Of a DNA stretch of 15,574 nucleotides, positions 6,395-13,262 are shown piece after piece. The notes beneath the pieces were generated by a model. The model did not search any database and had not been told where the DNA came from. It worked only from the letters and a program-made list of their open reading frames with translations. This DNA is from Hodarchaeum sp048939725. Lineage in GTDB: Archaea > Asgardarchaeota > Heimdallarchaeia > Hodarchaeales > Hodarchaeaceae. The stretch lies in contig JBHLPG010000078.1 of assembly GCA_048939725.1 (NCBI GenBank), positions 1 through 15,574 of the forward strand, read 5' to 3'. A program made the position numbers and the translations under genes. Within the stretch, counting starts at the first letter, position 1. Each line of letters begins with the position of its first letter.

Positions 6395-7156
6395 ATGAAA
6401 AATTGGCGGCTTTTAAACTTCTCTGAACATCGAGCCTCCATGAATATGGCAATAGATGAAGCCATATTCCGAAAATTCGAAAATATAAGCACACTTCGCT
6501 TTTACGCTTGGAAACCTAGCGCTGTTTCGATTGGGAAAAACCAAGAAATTGAAAAGGAGGTCGATATGAAATCGATTAGAAAGCTTGGTTTTGACTGCGT
6601 GAGGCGAATTTCTGGAGGAGGAGCTGTATTCCATGATGAGACTGGGGAATTAACCTATAGTATTGTCACCAAACTTCAAAATTTTAAAAAACAGACCATA
6701 GAATCAGTATATTACGAAATTTCAGAGATTATTTTTCAACCTCTCGAAAAACTTGGTTTAACATTAGATTATGGACAGATTCATTGCCCATCTGTTTTTA
6801 GTGGAGGAAAAAAAATCTCTGGTAATGCTCAAGCTCGTGATGGAGACACTGTATTACAGCATGGCACCATTCTTGTCAAATATCGTCCTGAAATAATGTA
6901 CACAGTTTTAAGAGCTCGCCCTGGAAGAACACAAGAGAGTATGGTTAAATCCGTCTACCAACACATAACCACTCTAACTGATCTACTTGAGAAAGAACTT
7001 ACCCCGCTGAAATTAGGGGAATACCTACTCACCTCTTTAATGAAAAACAATTCACTTCAATGCGCCATTGGTGAACTAACACCAGAAGAAAAAGAGTTAG
7101 CTTTAGAATTAGCTTCTACTAAGTATGATTCGGAAGAATGGCTATATTTGAGATGA
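6395..7156 (+). CDS. lipoate-protein ligase A / octanoyltransferase family (BPL/LplA/LipB)
   Basis: 253 residues from ATG 6395; GTG 6386 is an alternative that adds three. Motifs are NMAIDEA (17-23), RRISGGGAVFHD (70-81), KKISGNAQAR (139-148) with the conserved lysine that contacts lipoyl-AMP, and HGTIL (156-160). The end KYDSEEWLYLR resembles the family's terminal Y-x-S-x-x-W motif. The enzyme attaches lipoate or octanoate to E2/H-protein domains in the cytoplasm. It lacks the C-terminal accessory domain of E. coli LplA, so it could act as an LplA needing an LplB partner, as an octanoyltransferase of the LipM type, or as a scaffold-specific ligase. No LplB, LipA or H-protein gene is in the window, so the exact reaction is open. 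Its 3' end overlaps the convergent GTPase gene by 15 bases. Confidence 0.9.
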   Translation: MKNWRLLNFSEHRASMNMAIDEAIFRKFENISTLRFYAWKPSAVSIGKNQEIEKEVDMKSIRKLGFDCVRRISGGGAVFHDETGELTYSIVTKLQNFKKQTIESVYYEISEIIFQPLEKLGLTLDYGQIHCPSVFSGGKKISGNAQARDGDTVLQHGTILVKYRPEIMYTVLRARPGRTQESMVKSVYQHITTLTDLLEKELTPLKLGEYLLTSLMKNNSLQCAIGELTPEEKELALELASTKYDSEEWLYLR

Positions 7157-8104
7157 ACCAAAAACAACATTCTCAGAAAACTCATGATTTAAGAATTCTA
7201 AAATAAAATCCTTTGGGAAGCGGATTTTCCCATCTTTCTGGAATAATGAGAGCTTTTCAGCAAAAGAAGTTTCGACATAAGTCAATATAGACTCCGCAAT
7301 GACACGTGTGACACCAGTATCAGAGTCTTTGTCAGTAATTATAGCACATAGAACTCCCTCCCGCTTAACCATTAAAATAGAATGATTTACTGTATTTAGT
7401 GATTGTAGACCCTCACTCGGCCCCATCATACCACTCGTGAATTGATCAAAAGCATTTAGAAGACCCGGAATCATATCAAGATCAAGATCATTTGAATTCT
7501 CATCGGTAAATAAGTGTGAGGCAATAGGAATTCCAGTAGGGAGGTATAAATAGAAGCCAAGTAATTTTATTTGACGGTTCCCGATATTATTAGCGGTTTT
7601 TCCTGCAAACCAGGACAAAGCTTCATCGAGATGTGTTCCTAATTTAATTGAAACCTCAAAAATACGAAATGAACGATTCGGGTTTTGAATGGGTAGTTCC
7701 GCTAATTTTATTTTCTCGATTATCTTTTCTAAGCCAACATGATTTAGATCTGATTTATTCGCTAGTATTAAGAGGGGAGCATTTCTATTCCACTCTAAAC
7801 ACTTCCAGAGCCAGTCGACTACTTCATCTAATTTTCTGTCATCACTGGAATCGATTACAAAGATTATTCCTTGGGATAGTTGGACATAATTTTTCCAGAA
7901 CAGTTGCCTGAAATGTTCATGACCCCCCAAGTCAAATAGCTGAAAAATATGCCCTTTTATATCTACAACTTCAACATCTAATCCTGCTGTTGGAAGTGTT
8001 TGATGATACTTTCCAGTTTGGATTCGAAAACTCAAAGTGGTCTTTCCTGCGTTTTCCAATCCTACAATTGCTACTGGAATGCGCCTTTCGGAAGTTGTGT
8101 TCAA
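7142..8104 (-). CDS. Arf/Sar1-like GTPase fused to a longin/roadblock-like domain
   Basis: 320 residues. Residues 8-170 are an Arf-family G domain: P-loop GLENAGKT (15-22), switch I TLPTAGLDVE (Thr39), DLGGHEHF (58-65), NKSD (116-119) and SIKLG (152-156). The catalytic position holds His62 in a DLGGHE context followed by WKNY, which is how Sar1 reads; Arf and Rab have Gln there. No N-terminal amphipathic helix or myristoylation glycine is evident. Residues 178-285 form a second domain starting GFYLYLPTGIPIASHLF and including a GLLNAFDQFTSG helix and an ILMVKREGVLCAIITD hairpin. This alternation fits longin or roadblock-type alpha-beta folds, which act as GTPase partners. The start is TTG 8104; the upstream in-frame stop leaves no ATG or GTG. 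The process is unknown; the G-domain call is firm, the second fold is inferred. Confidence 0.88.
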   Translation of the reverse strand: MNTTSERRIPVAIVGLENAGKTTLSFRIQTGKYHQTLPTAGLDVEVVDIKGHIFQLFDLGGHEHFRQLFWKNYVQLSQGIIFVIDSSDDRKLDEVVDWLWKCLEWNRNAPLLILANKSDLNHVGLEKIIEKIKLAELPIQNPNRSFRIFEVSIKLGTHLDEALSWFAGKTANNIGNRQIKLLGFYLYLPTGIPIASHLFTDENSNDLDLDMIPGLLNAFDQFTSGMMGPSEGLQSLNTVNHSILMVKREGVLCAIITDKDSDTGVTRVIAESILTYVETSFAEKLSLFQKDGKIRFPKDFILEFLNHEFSENVVFGSSQI

Positions 8105-8158
8105 TTGACTTCGGACTCGTCTTTCAATATAGAATATTGTTTACATAGTATTTTCACT

Positions 8159-8180
8159 CGTTATATATAAGATATCTTAT
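8159..8180 (-). promoter_or_regulatory. TATA-like box plus 14-bp palindrome upstream of the Arf/Sar1-like gene
   Basis: On the minus strand TTATATATAA occurs at 8170-8161, about 57-66 bases before TTG 8104. It overlaps a perfect 14-bp palindrome ATAAGATATCTTAT at 8167-8180. The palindrome could be an operator or chance in an AT-rich spacer. Confidence 0.3.
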
Positions 8181-8249
8181 TCGCTATTTGCCTATAATGC
8201 TTAATCAGGATATAAACACGTTTTAGAACATTAATACGTATCAGATTAA

Positions 8250-8301
8250 ATAAAAAAGGATAATTAGAACTTCCAGCTCTCTTCCTACCAGTACAGGAAG
8301 A
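8250..8301 (-). terminator. hairpin plus T-run terminator of the sugar-nucleotide operon
   Basis: Downstream of the mutase-like stop (8317) the minus strand has a 7-bp perfect stem (TCTTCCT 8301-8295, AGGAAGA 8286-8280, loop of 8). A TTTTTTA tract follows at 8257-8251. Position and T-run suit a terminator for the two-gene unit. Confidence 0.5.
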
Positions 8302-8316
8302 TATATTATCGGTAAA

Positions 8317-9693
8317 TCACCCTTGTGTCAGGTAACCTTCCACAAGATTTCTCGCTATTTCAACTAACTCTCCTTGCCTTTCTGAATTTGTTTTTGGATC
8401 AAATATTTCTATCTGAAGCGTATTTAATTCTGTAGCTAGGTGAAAGTGAATCCATTCTTTCTTCTCAGTTATTAATTTGATCCCAACAAATGTATCAATT
8501 GCAAAATAACCTTGCGGGGGATGATTCAGAGTAGATGTGAAGAAATCTAACATTTTATTTACTGGAAAAGTAATTTCTGCAATCCTTTGTGGAAAAATTT
8601 GATGTCTTCGATATAAATCGGTTGATTTAACTTGTTCTCGTGCCATTTGCGTCAATACTGTTAATGAAGCTACAATTCCATCTGATCCTGGGGCAAAAAC
8701 TGGTAAAATAAACAATCCTGTATCGTTAAAACCATAAATCGCACGATTATCTAAAACATTTCTCGCTAAAGCTCCAGGTTCCCCATGTCCTGAGAATACG
8801 ATATTCTTTTCTAGATGACTATAGACTGATGGATGTACTGTACTACCAACTACAACTGTTGCATGTGGGTCGGGATCATAACGAGAATGCAGATTCACCG
8901 ACGCGGTCTCTTCTGCTGTACGAATTCTTCCTTGGCTATCGATGATGATAGCATGTCTAGCCTCTGCATCTAATGCTATGCCTAGATCCGCCCCAATAGT
9001 TTGGACTGTTTCCTTTAATCGAAGAAGAGACTGGGGATTTGGTAAAAATAGTGGATTTCGAGGACGATGTGCATTAAGAGTGATAACTTCACATCCAAAT
9101 TCACTTAATAAATCAGGCATTATCAAAGAAATCGGACCACACGCACAATCTATAACAACCCGTAATTTCGCTTCTTCCATGGTTCCTTTGTCCTTTGTAA
9201 AAAAACTAGCAAGGGCTCGATCATAGATCTTCATTGCATCTGCAATACTGATCCAGCCAACTTCAGTGGGAGAGACTCGTCTGAAGGATCGACTTTTAGC
9301 AATCTCAACAACCTTTTCAGTCTTATTTCGGTCAAATTCTATGCCTGTTGAGTCAAAAAGCTTTATTGAAACCATTCCAGCGAGATTGTGACTCCTTGTG
9401 AACATTACTCCCGCGTCTGCGCCAAAGCGTCTAACTGAAAATTGCAAGACACTTGTAGGAACAGCATGTAAGTCAATTAATTCAATTCCACTCGCCATTA
9501 ATCCCCCCGAAAAGGCACGCTTCAACATTCTGGAATCACGTCGATAGTCTCTCCCGACCATTACCACAGTATTTTGATCTAATAATGTTCCTGTGGCCCC
9601 CCCTAGTAATGCAGCCAATTCAGGAGTCAATTCCGTGTTTGAGAAGGCCATAATCCTTCCCCACTTCACGTATGACTCTTTTTCTGTTGACAT
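8317..9693 (-). CDS. phosphomannomutase/phosphoglucomutase homologue with degenerate active site
   Basis: 458 residues from ATG 9693; a TTG directly upstream at 9696 is also in frame. The alpha-D-phosphohexomutase fold is recognisable from ELTPELAALLGGATGTLL near the N-terminus, the phosphoserine loop FTRSHN (98-103, Ser101 kept), and APGSDGIVASL. Other active-site loops are eroded. The metal loop, normally D-G-D-x-D-R, reads DAEARH (242-247). The sugar loop, normally G-E-x-S-G-H, reads NDTGL (323-327). The C-terminal phosphate loop, normally R-x-S-G-T-E-P, reads HLATELN (418-424). The N-terminus also lacks the usual F-G-T-x-G-x-R-G opening. I infer reduced or lost mutase activity and a structural or regulatory role with the pyrophosphorylase gene just upstream. 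Bacterial fusions of nucleotidyltransferase to mutase-like domain have a similar arrangement. Confidence 0.85.
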   Translation of the reverse strand: MSTEKESYVKWGRIMAFSNTELTPELAALLGGATGTLLDQNTVVMVGRDYRRDSRMLKRAFSGGLMASGIELIDLHAVPTSVLQFSVRRFGADAGVMFTRSHNLAGMVSIKLFDSTGIEFDRNKTEKVVEIAKSRSFRRVSPTEVGWISIADAMKIYDRALASFFTKDKGTMEEAKLRVVIDCACGPISLIMPDLLSEFGCEVITLNAHRPRNPLFLPNPQSLLRLKETVQTIGADLGIALDAEARHAIIIDSQGRIRTAEETASVNLHSRYDPDPHATVVVGSTVHPSVYSHLEKNIVFSGHGEPGALARNVLDNRAIYGFNDTGLFILPVFAPGSDGIVASLTVLTQMAREQVKSTDLYRRHQIFPQRIAEITFPVNKMLDFFTSTLNHPPQGYFAIDTFVGIKLITEKKEWIHFHLATELNTLQIEIFDPKTNSERQGELVEIARNLVEGYLTQG

Positions 9694-9709
9694 CAAATCA
9701 AACCTTCTA

Positions 9710-10870
9710 CTACTTTATTATGGTATTTTCTTTAATTACCTGATTTTTCGTTGTTATTAGAGGCATCTCGGCTCGTGTATTGGGACCAATAACCGTTCCC
9801 GAGGCTAACTTCGAATTGTTTGGAATAATTACATCATTACAAATCACTGATTCTTTGATATTCACATTACTACCAATCTTCACGTGATCCCATACAACAG
9901 AAGAATAGATTGAAGTATTTTCACCGATAATCACATCATTACCAATTACTGTCAGGGGACCAATGACACTCCCCTTTTCCACTCTTACTGCTGATCCTAT
10001 TGCTGCTGGTGGTTCAATACGAACTCCTGATACAATTTCCACTTTAGGGTCATTCCACCAAACACTATTTTCTTCAAAAGATGCTTTAGGAAAATAAGGA
10101 AAAGCCCAGCGTCTTAAGACATCCCAGTTCGTGTATAAATAAGTCTGTGGGTTACCAGCATCCATCCAATAATAATTCTTGACATATCCAAAAATCCCAT
10201 ACTCCCTCGCTAGATAAGGAAATACATGCTTACCAAAATCCATCAAGTCCTGCAGAGTATCTAAAATATCTAACACTCCATGTTTAAATGCATAAATCCC
10301 TGTATTTACCAGATTAGATTGAAGATGTATAGTTTCTTTTTTTGAAAACGTCAAAACAGCTAACCCTAATTCTTCAGGATGAGGTTTTTCGAGAAATAGT
10401 AGGATCCTTGAATCTTGATTTAACATTATTACTCCAAAAGCTCTTGGATAAGGGATATCCTTCAGTGTGATACTTGCAATTCCCTTCTTTCTTTGGTGAA
10501 ACTCCATGAAGTCACGCAGGGGCAGATTTGTTACAATATCTGCCATCGAAACAATGAATTGCTCAGTATCAACATAATTTGCGGCCTTTCTCACAGCATC
10601 TGCAGTATCTAAAGGATCAATATTGGGAAGAATAATTTCTAAATCATCAAAATGTTCTATTTGAGAAAAATATTCACGGATTTGTTCTTGAAGATAACGT
10701 GTAATTATAATTATTTTTCCATTAATTCCAGCGTTCTTCAATAATTCTAAGTTATAGTCGATCATCGGTTTATTTGCAACTGGTACCATTGGTTTGGGAC
10801 AGTTTGTAGTTAGAGGTTGAAGCCTCGAACCTACTCCCCCTGCTAGCACAACAGCGCTCCAGTCATCCAT
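9710..10870 (-). CDS. NDP-sugar pyrophosphorylase (mannose-1-P guanylyltransferase-like) with left-handed beta-helix
   Basis: 386 residues. The N-terminal nucleotidyltransferase domain has LAGGVGSRLQPLT (9-21), KPMVPVANKPMIDYN (26-40), SMAD (108-111, Asp111 at the metal-binding position), FLEKP (159-163), NTGIYAF (189-195) and WMDAGNPQTYL (235-245). From about residue 280 hexapeptide repeats (IGSAVRVEKGSVIGPLTVIG and following) form a left-handed beta-helix. The enzyme joins a sugar-1-phosphate to an NTP to make an NDP-sugar for surface glycans or glycolipids. Sequence style is nearest to GMPP/GlmU/RmlA-type proteins, but the sugar and nucleotide cannot be fixed by eye. ATG 10870 fits the family's N-terminus. 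Next downstream, 14-17 bases away, is the mutase homologue, so the two are almost certainly cotranscribed. Confidence 0.92.
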   Translation of the reverse strand: MDDWSAVVLAGGVGSRLQPLTTNCPKPMVPVANKPMIDYNLELLKNAGINGKIIIITRYLQEQIREYFSQIEHFDDLEIILPNIDPLDTADAVRKAANYVDTEQFIVSMADIVTNLPLRDFMEFHQRKKGIASITLKDIPYPRAFGVIMLNQDSRILLFLEKPHPEELGLAVLTFSKKETIHLQSNLVNTGIYAFKHGVLDILDTLQDLMDFGKHVFPYLAREYGIFGYVKNYYWMDAGNPQTYLYTNWDVLRRWAFPYFPKASFEENSVWWNDPKVEIVSGVRIEPPAAIGSAVRVEKGSVIGPLTVIGNDVIIGENTSIYSSVVWDHVKIGSNVNIKESVICNDVIIPNNSKLASGTVIGPNTRAEMPLITTKNQVIKENTIIK

Positions 10871-11143
10871 TATTTTAAAGACTCCATTTTTTACAAGAAT
10901 CTAAAGGAATGATATTTGTTTTGACCATTATTTATTGATTCTAATATCGCAAACTTAAATCTATTTTTCTCGAATATCGTTAAATGGTTTTTTTATCAAA
11001 AAGGAATTCTGATTTAAACTAATATAAAAAATGAAAGAATAACTTATTCCTTGAAATTTTTAGATATGGACGTAAAATTAAAGCAATTCATAAATAAAAC
11101 CTAAACATTAATCATTTATATTTATTTTAATTTGAGATTAGAA

Positions 11144-11341
11144 TTATATGTTTCTATGGAAGTAAACACGCCAATGATGTTGGCATAAACGTTCTTCACA
11201 ACTAGAGCAATTGAATTTGCCTTGCTTTTTCTTATAACACACAAATTTATTACAAAGAGCCTGTTCATTGCACAAACGACAAACTTTTTCCTGCTTTTTT
11301 CCTAAAGGGCTAATAAATACTTCTTTCTTTGAAGAAATCAT
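11144..11341 (-). CDS. small cysteine-rich AN1-like zinc-finger protein
   Basis: 65 residues with nine possible zinc ligands: C21, C24, C30, C35, C45, C48, C53, H56 and H62. The segment C45-x2-C48-x4-C53-x2-H56-x5-H62 has the spacing of the C-terminal half of AN1-type zinc fingers. The usual last cysteine is missing (Asn64), and the distance from C24 to C45 is longer than usual. AN1 fingers occur in archaea and, in eukaryotes, in ubiquitin-linked stress proteins. A role is not inferable here. Start is ATG 11341. The gene sits alone between AT-rich spacers 10871-11143 and 11342-11625, in which I see no other gene or RNA; T-rich stretches on its strand past 11144 could terminate it. The ligand pattern makes a chance reading frame unlikely. 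Confidence 0.6.
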   Translation of the reverse strand: MISSKKEVFISPLGKKQEKVCRLCNEQALCNKFVCYKKKQGKFNCSSCEERLCQHHWRVYFHRNI

Positions 11342-11570
11342 TGTTATTCACGGTAATTTAATTGAAAGACACAAAAGAAAGAATTAGATTCATGGAAGTA
11401 TAACAAACTTCCCCCATCATTGTTCTTTTTCTCTGTTCTTACGTGTTAAGGTATCTTTTTTAATGGTTTTAAAAATTTCTAATATTCACGAAAGGTTGCA
11501 AGTTTTTATCGGTATATTCGATCAGTTCTGGAATTGGATTTCTTTCTTTGCAAATATTTACTGAAAAAAC

Positions 11571-11580
11571 AGTTTTAAAT
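11571..11580 (+). promoter_or_regulatory. TATA-like box for the coiled-coil gene
   Basis: AGTTTTAAAT lies about 46-55 bases before ATG 11626, leaving room for a leader of about 20-25 bases. The heptamer TCGTACT occurs twice downstream of it (11580-11586, 11617-11623). Confidence 0.3.
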
Positions 11581-11625
11581 CGTACTAGTGATAAGAAAGT
11601 ACAAACCTTCTTGTGGTCGTACTGA

Positions 11626-12546
11626 ATGGGAAATGATGAATTTAAGAAAAACAAATTTTCGGATCAGCAGACGCCATTAGATCCATCAGAATCCACTGAT
11701 TCTGAGACTTCATCTATAACAAATGATCATTCGACAGAAATTCAGAAGTTACAGGACCAACTACTGCAATTACAGAACCAGCTAGCAAGATATCAAACCG
11801 AATTCCAGGCAAGAGAAAATAAGCTGGAGACGGAATTATCTGAAACTAAAATTTCATTGAGGGAAAATACTCAAACTGCAACTAGATTAATGAATGAAAT
11901 TGAAGCAAAAAAAGAAGAGCTGATTAATCTTCAAGAAAAAATGAATCAGATTAAAACAGAGAGTCAAAAACAACTTCAAGAGAAATCCGAACAAATAGTT
12001 ACAATGGAACTTGAAGTTCAAGAAGTGAAGAATGACCTAATTATAGCGAAAGAAAAAATACAAGAACACGAGGATAAAATGCAGAAATCTCAATCCATGA
12101 TTGAGGTACTTCAAACTGAGAAAGAAGCTTATTTGAGTCAAATCGAAAAGATGCAGGAATTAATACATCAAACAGAGGAAGAAATTAAAGAGATTGAAGC
12201 TAGTCATTTGGAGGTCCAAGACCAACTTAAATTAGAAATTAAACGAATGGAAGACAGAACAGGGCAGATGCGAGAGGATTTAGCTCGTGAATCAACAGGA
12301 ACATTAGCCAGAGATCGACACATACGAGTTGTTCTACAACAATCAGAATTAGGAAGAATTCTACTCTATTTAGTTGATTATTTTGAAAATACTAAGAAAC
12401 AATATCTTGCTTTAGATACTCTATCCAACGAGATAGGAGTTCCTCCTATTATTTGCCGCACACATCTCCGACATCTTCACGAACTAGCTGTATGTGAATT
12501 TAATGAGGTTACGAGAGAGATCAGATTAATTAAAAGAGCAAAATAA
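11626..12546 (+). CDS. long coiled-coil protein with C-terminal winged-helix-like domain
   Basis: 306 residues. A short Ser/Thr/Asp-rich N-terminus (1-35) is followed by a nearly unbroken coiled coil (about 36-223) of heptads rich in Leu, Glu, Gln and Lys (for example EIQKLQDQLLQLQNQLARYQ). The C-terminal 75 residues (about 230-305) look like a winged helix: ELGRILLYLVDYFENTKK, then a helix-turn-helix-like LALDTLSNEIGVPPIICRTHLRHLHELAV, then a strand pair EFNEVTREIRLIK. No membrane segment or signal peptide is seen. This may be a dimeric DNA-binding or scaffolding protein; winged helices at the end of coiled coils also occur in protein-protein modules such as ESCRT and PCI proteins. I cannot assign a family. 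It converges with the Zn-ribbon gene, leaving 23 bases between stop codons. Confidence 0.82.
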   Translation: MGNDEFKKNKFSDQQTPLDPSESTDSETSSITNDHSTEIQKLQDQLLQLQNQLARYQTEFQARENKLETELSETKISLRENTQTATRLMNEIEAKKEELINLQEKMNQIKTESQKQLQEKSEQIVTMELEVQEVKNDLIIAKEKIQEHEDKMQKSQSMIEVLQTEKEAYLSQIEKMQELIHQTEEEIKEIEASHLEVQDQLKLEIKRMEDRTGQMREDLARESTGTLARDRHIRVVLQQSELGRILLYLVDYFENTKKQYLALDTLSNEIGVPPIICRTHLRHLHELAVCEFNEVTREIRLIKRAK

Positions 12547-12549
12547 TGT

Positions 12550-12576
12550 CCAAGCTTGGAAGTAGAAAATTACTTC
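12550..12576. terminator. paired palindromes between convergent genes
   Basis: Between the stop codons at 12546 and 12570 lie a perfect 10-bp palindrome CCAAGCTTGG (12550-12559) and a 6-bp stem GAAGTA (12559-12564) / TACTTC (12571-12576). They may limit read-through in either direction. No long T-run is present. Confidence 0.3.
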
Positions 12577-12917
12577 TTATAGGATTTTAAATGGATTGAA
12601 AAGACACCATTATTCCCTACAATGACTGGAGAGGAGGTATTTTTATCAAGTTCAGTAGATAGAAGTTTTTCTACATTTATATTATATCTACCAACTTCTA
12701 ACTCTTGTACAGTCAAAAAGTTCAATTTTTCAGCTTTTTTGTCATCATTCCTCGCTTTTTTATTTGGAAAAATTGTATTATCTTGTGTTCTAATGATACG
12801 AAACAGACGATGACCACAAGAGCATCCGCGAAAGAGTTCTTCAGCTTTTATGGGAGTTCGTTGACACAAAGCACATTGGTACCGATTTAAATTGATATCT
12901 CCTGCAGCTAGACTCAT
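12570..12917 (-). CDS. archaeal Zn-ribbon protein (DUF2072-like), third gene of the Era-like operon
   Basis: 115 residues. An N-terminal zinc ribbon has C15-x2-C18 and C32-x-C34 (GCSCGHRLF). A poorly conserved charged linker follows (about 48-65). The C-terminal region FLTVQELEVGRYNINVEKLL, then SPVIVGNNGVFSIHLKS, is the beta-rich part seen in the archaeal Zn-ribbon family usually found beside DUF2073 and an Era-like GTPase. The function of this conserved trio is not established; co-conservation with a GTPase suggests a joint role, perhaps in RNA or ribosome biology. The ATG at 12917 is preceded by GAGGT three bases upstream. The gene begins 13 bases after the DUF2073 stop. The family name is from memory of the neighbourhood and sequence pattern. 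Confidence 0.82.
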   Translation of the reverse strand: MSLAAGDINLNRYQCALCQRTPIKAEELFRGCSCGHRLFRIIRTQDNTIFPNKKARNDDKKAEKLNFLTVQELEVGRYNINVEKLLSTELDKNTSSPVIVGNNGVFSIHLKSYKK

Positions 12918-12930
12918 CCTACCTCAAAAC

Positions 12931-13248
12931 CTATACAAGAGCCACTGATAAATGATCATAATCATGAGGAGCGATAACAGTCATTTTAATGTCTTTATTT
13001 CGAGAAAATATACTAGTGCTGGGGCCACGAAGTGGAGTAGGGGTGATAATCTTATACCCTAAAAAAGTTTCATGATCTATTTGACTCATCGCTTCTTCAA
13101 TCAAAATAGCCTCTTCATTAGGATTGAGGCCTCCTTCAAATACAACAACTCTATCTCGTCTTAGCTTTGAGATTATGAAATCGCATTTCTGTGTTGAGTT
13201 CATTTTCTTCGTTGTATTTTCAGTAACAAAATCTATTTTTAGTTCCAT
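12931..13248 (-). CDS. DUF2073-family protein, middle gene of the Era-like operon
   Basis: 105 residues from ATG 13248. The pattern KIDFVTENTTKKMNSTQKCDFIISKLRRDRVVVFEGGLNPNEEAILIEEAMSQID, then FLGYKI and MTVIAPHDYDHL, matches archaeal DUF2073, a small alpha-beta protein encoded next to an Era-like GTPase in many archaea. Function is unknown; it could be a partner or regulator of that GTPase. Two starts are possible. GTG 13260 abuts the upstream TAG stop directly. ATG 13248 has AGGTGA (13262-13257) eight bases upstream, which makes it the better choice; the GTG is then part of the ribosome-binding site. It sits between the GTPase and Zn-ribbon genes on the same strand. Confidence 0.85.
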   Translation of the reverse strand: MELKIDFVTENTTKKMNSTQKCDFIISKLRRDRVVVFEGGLNPNEEAILIEEAMSQIDHETFLGYKIITPTPLRGPSTSIFSRNKDIKMTVIAPHDYDHLSVALV

Positions 13249-13256
13249 TTTTGAAC

Positions 13257-13262
13257 TCACCT
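13257..13262 (-). promoter_or_regulatory. Shine-Dalgarno AGGTGA deciding the DUF2073 start
   Basis: AGGTGA on the minus strand overlaps the last base pairs of the GTPase stop region and lies 8 bases before ATG 13248. It argues against GTG 13260 as the start. Confidence 0.6.

Noticed and set aside
11580..11623. Repeated TCGTACT heptamer before the coiled-coil gene
   Set aside because: Only two copies 37 bases apart with no further similarity around them; chance is a sufficient explanation, so it is only noted in the promoter entry.
11469..11654. Minus-strand 61-residue frame
   Set aside because: It overlaps the start and promoter of the coiled-coil gene, has no recognisable pattern and no ribosome-binding site.
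12622..12890. Two short plus-strand frames over the Zn-ribbon gene
   Set aside because: They are antisense to the well-supported zinc-ribbon gene and are low-complexity Phe/Ser-rich.
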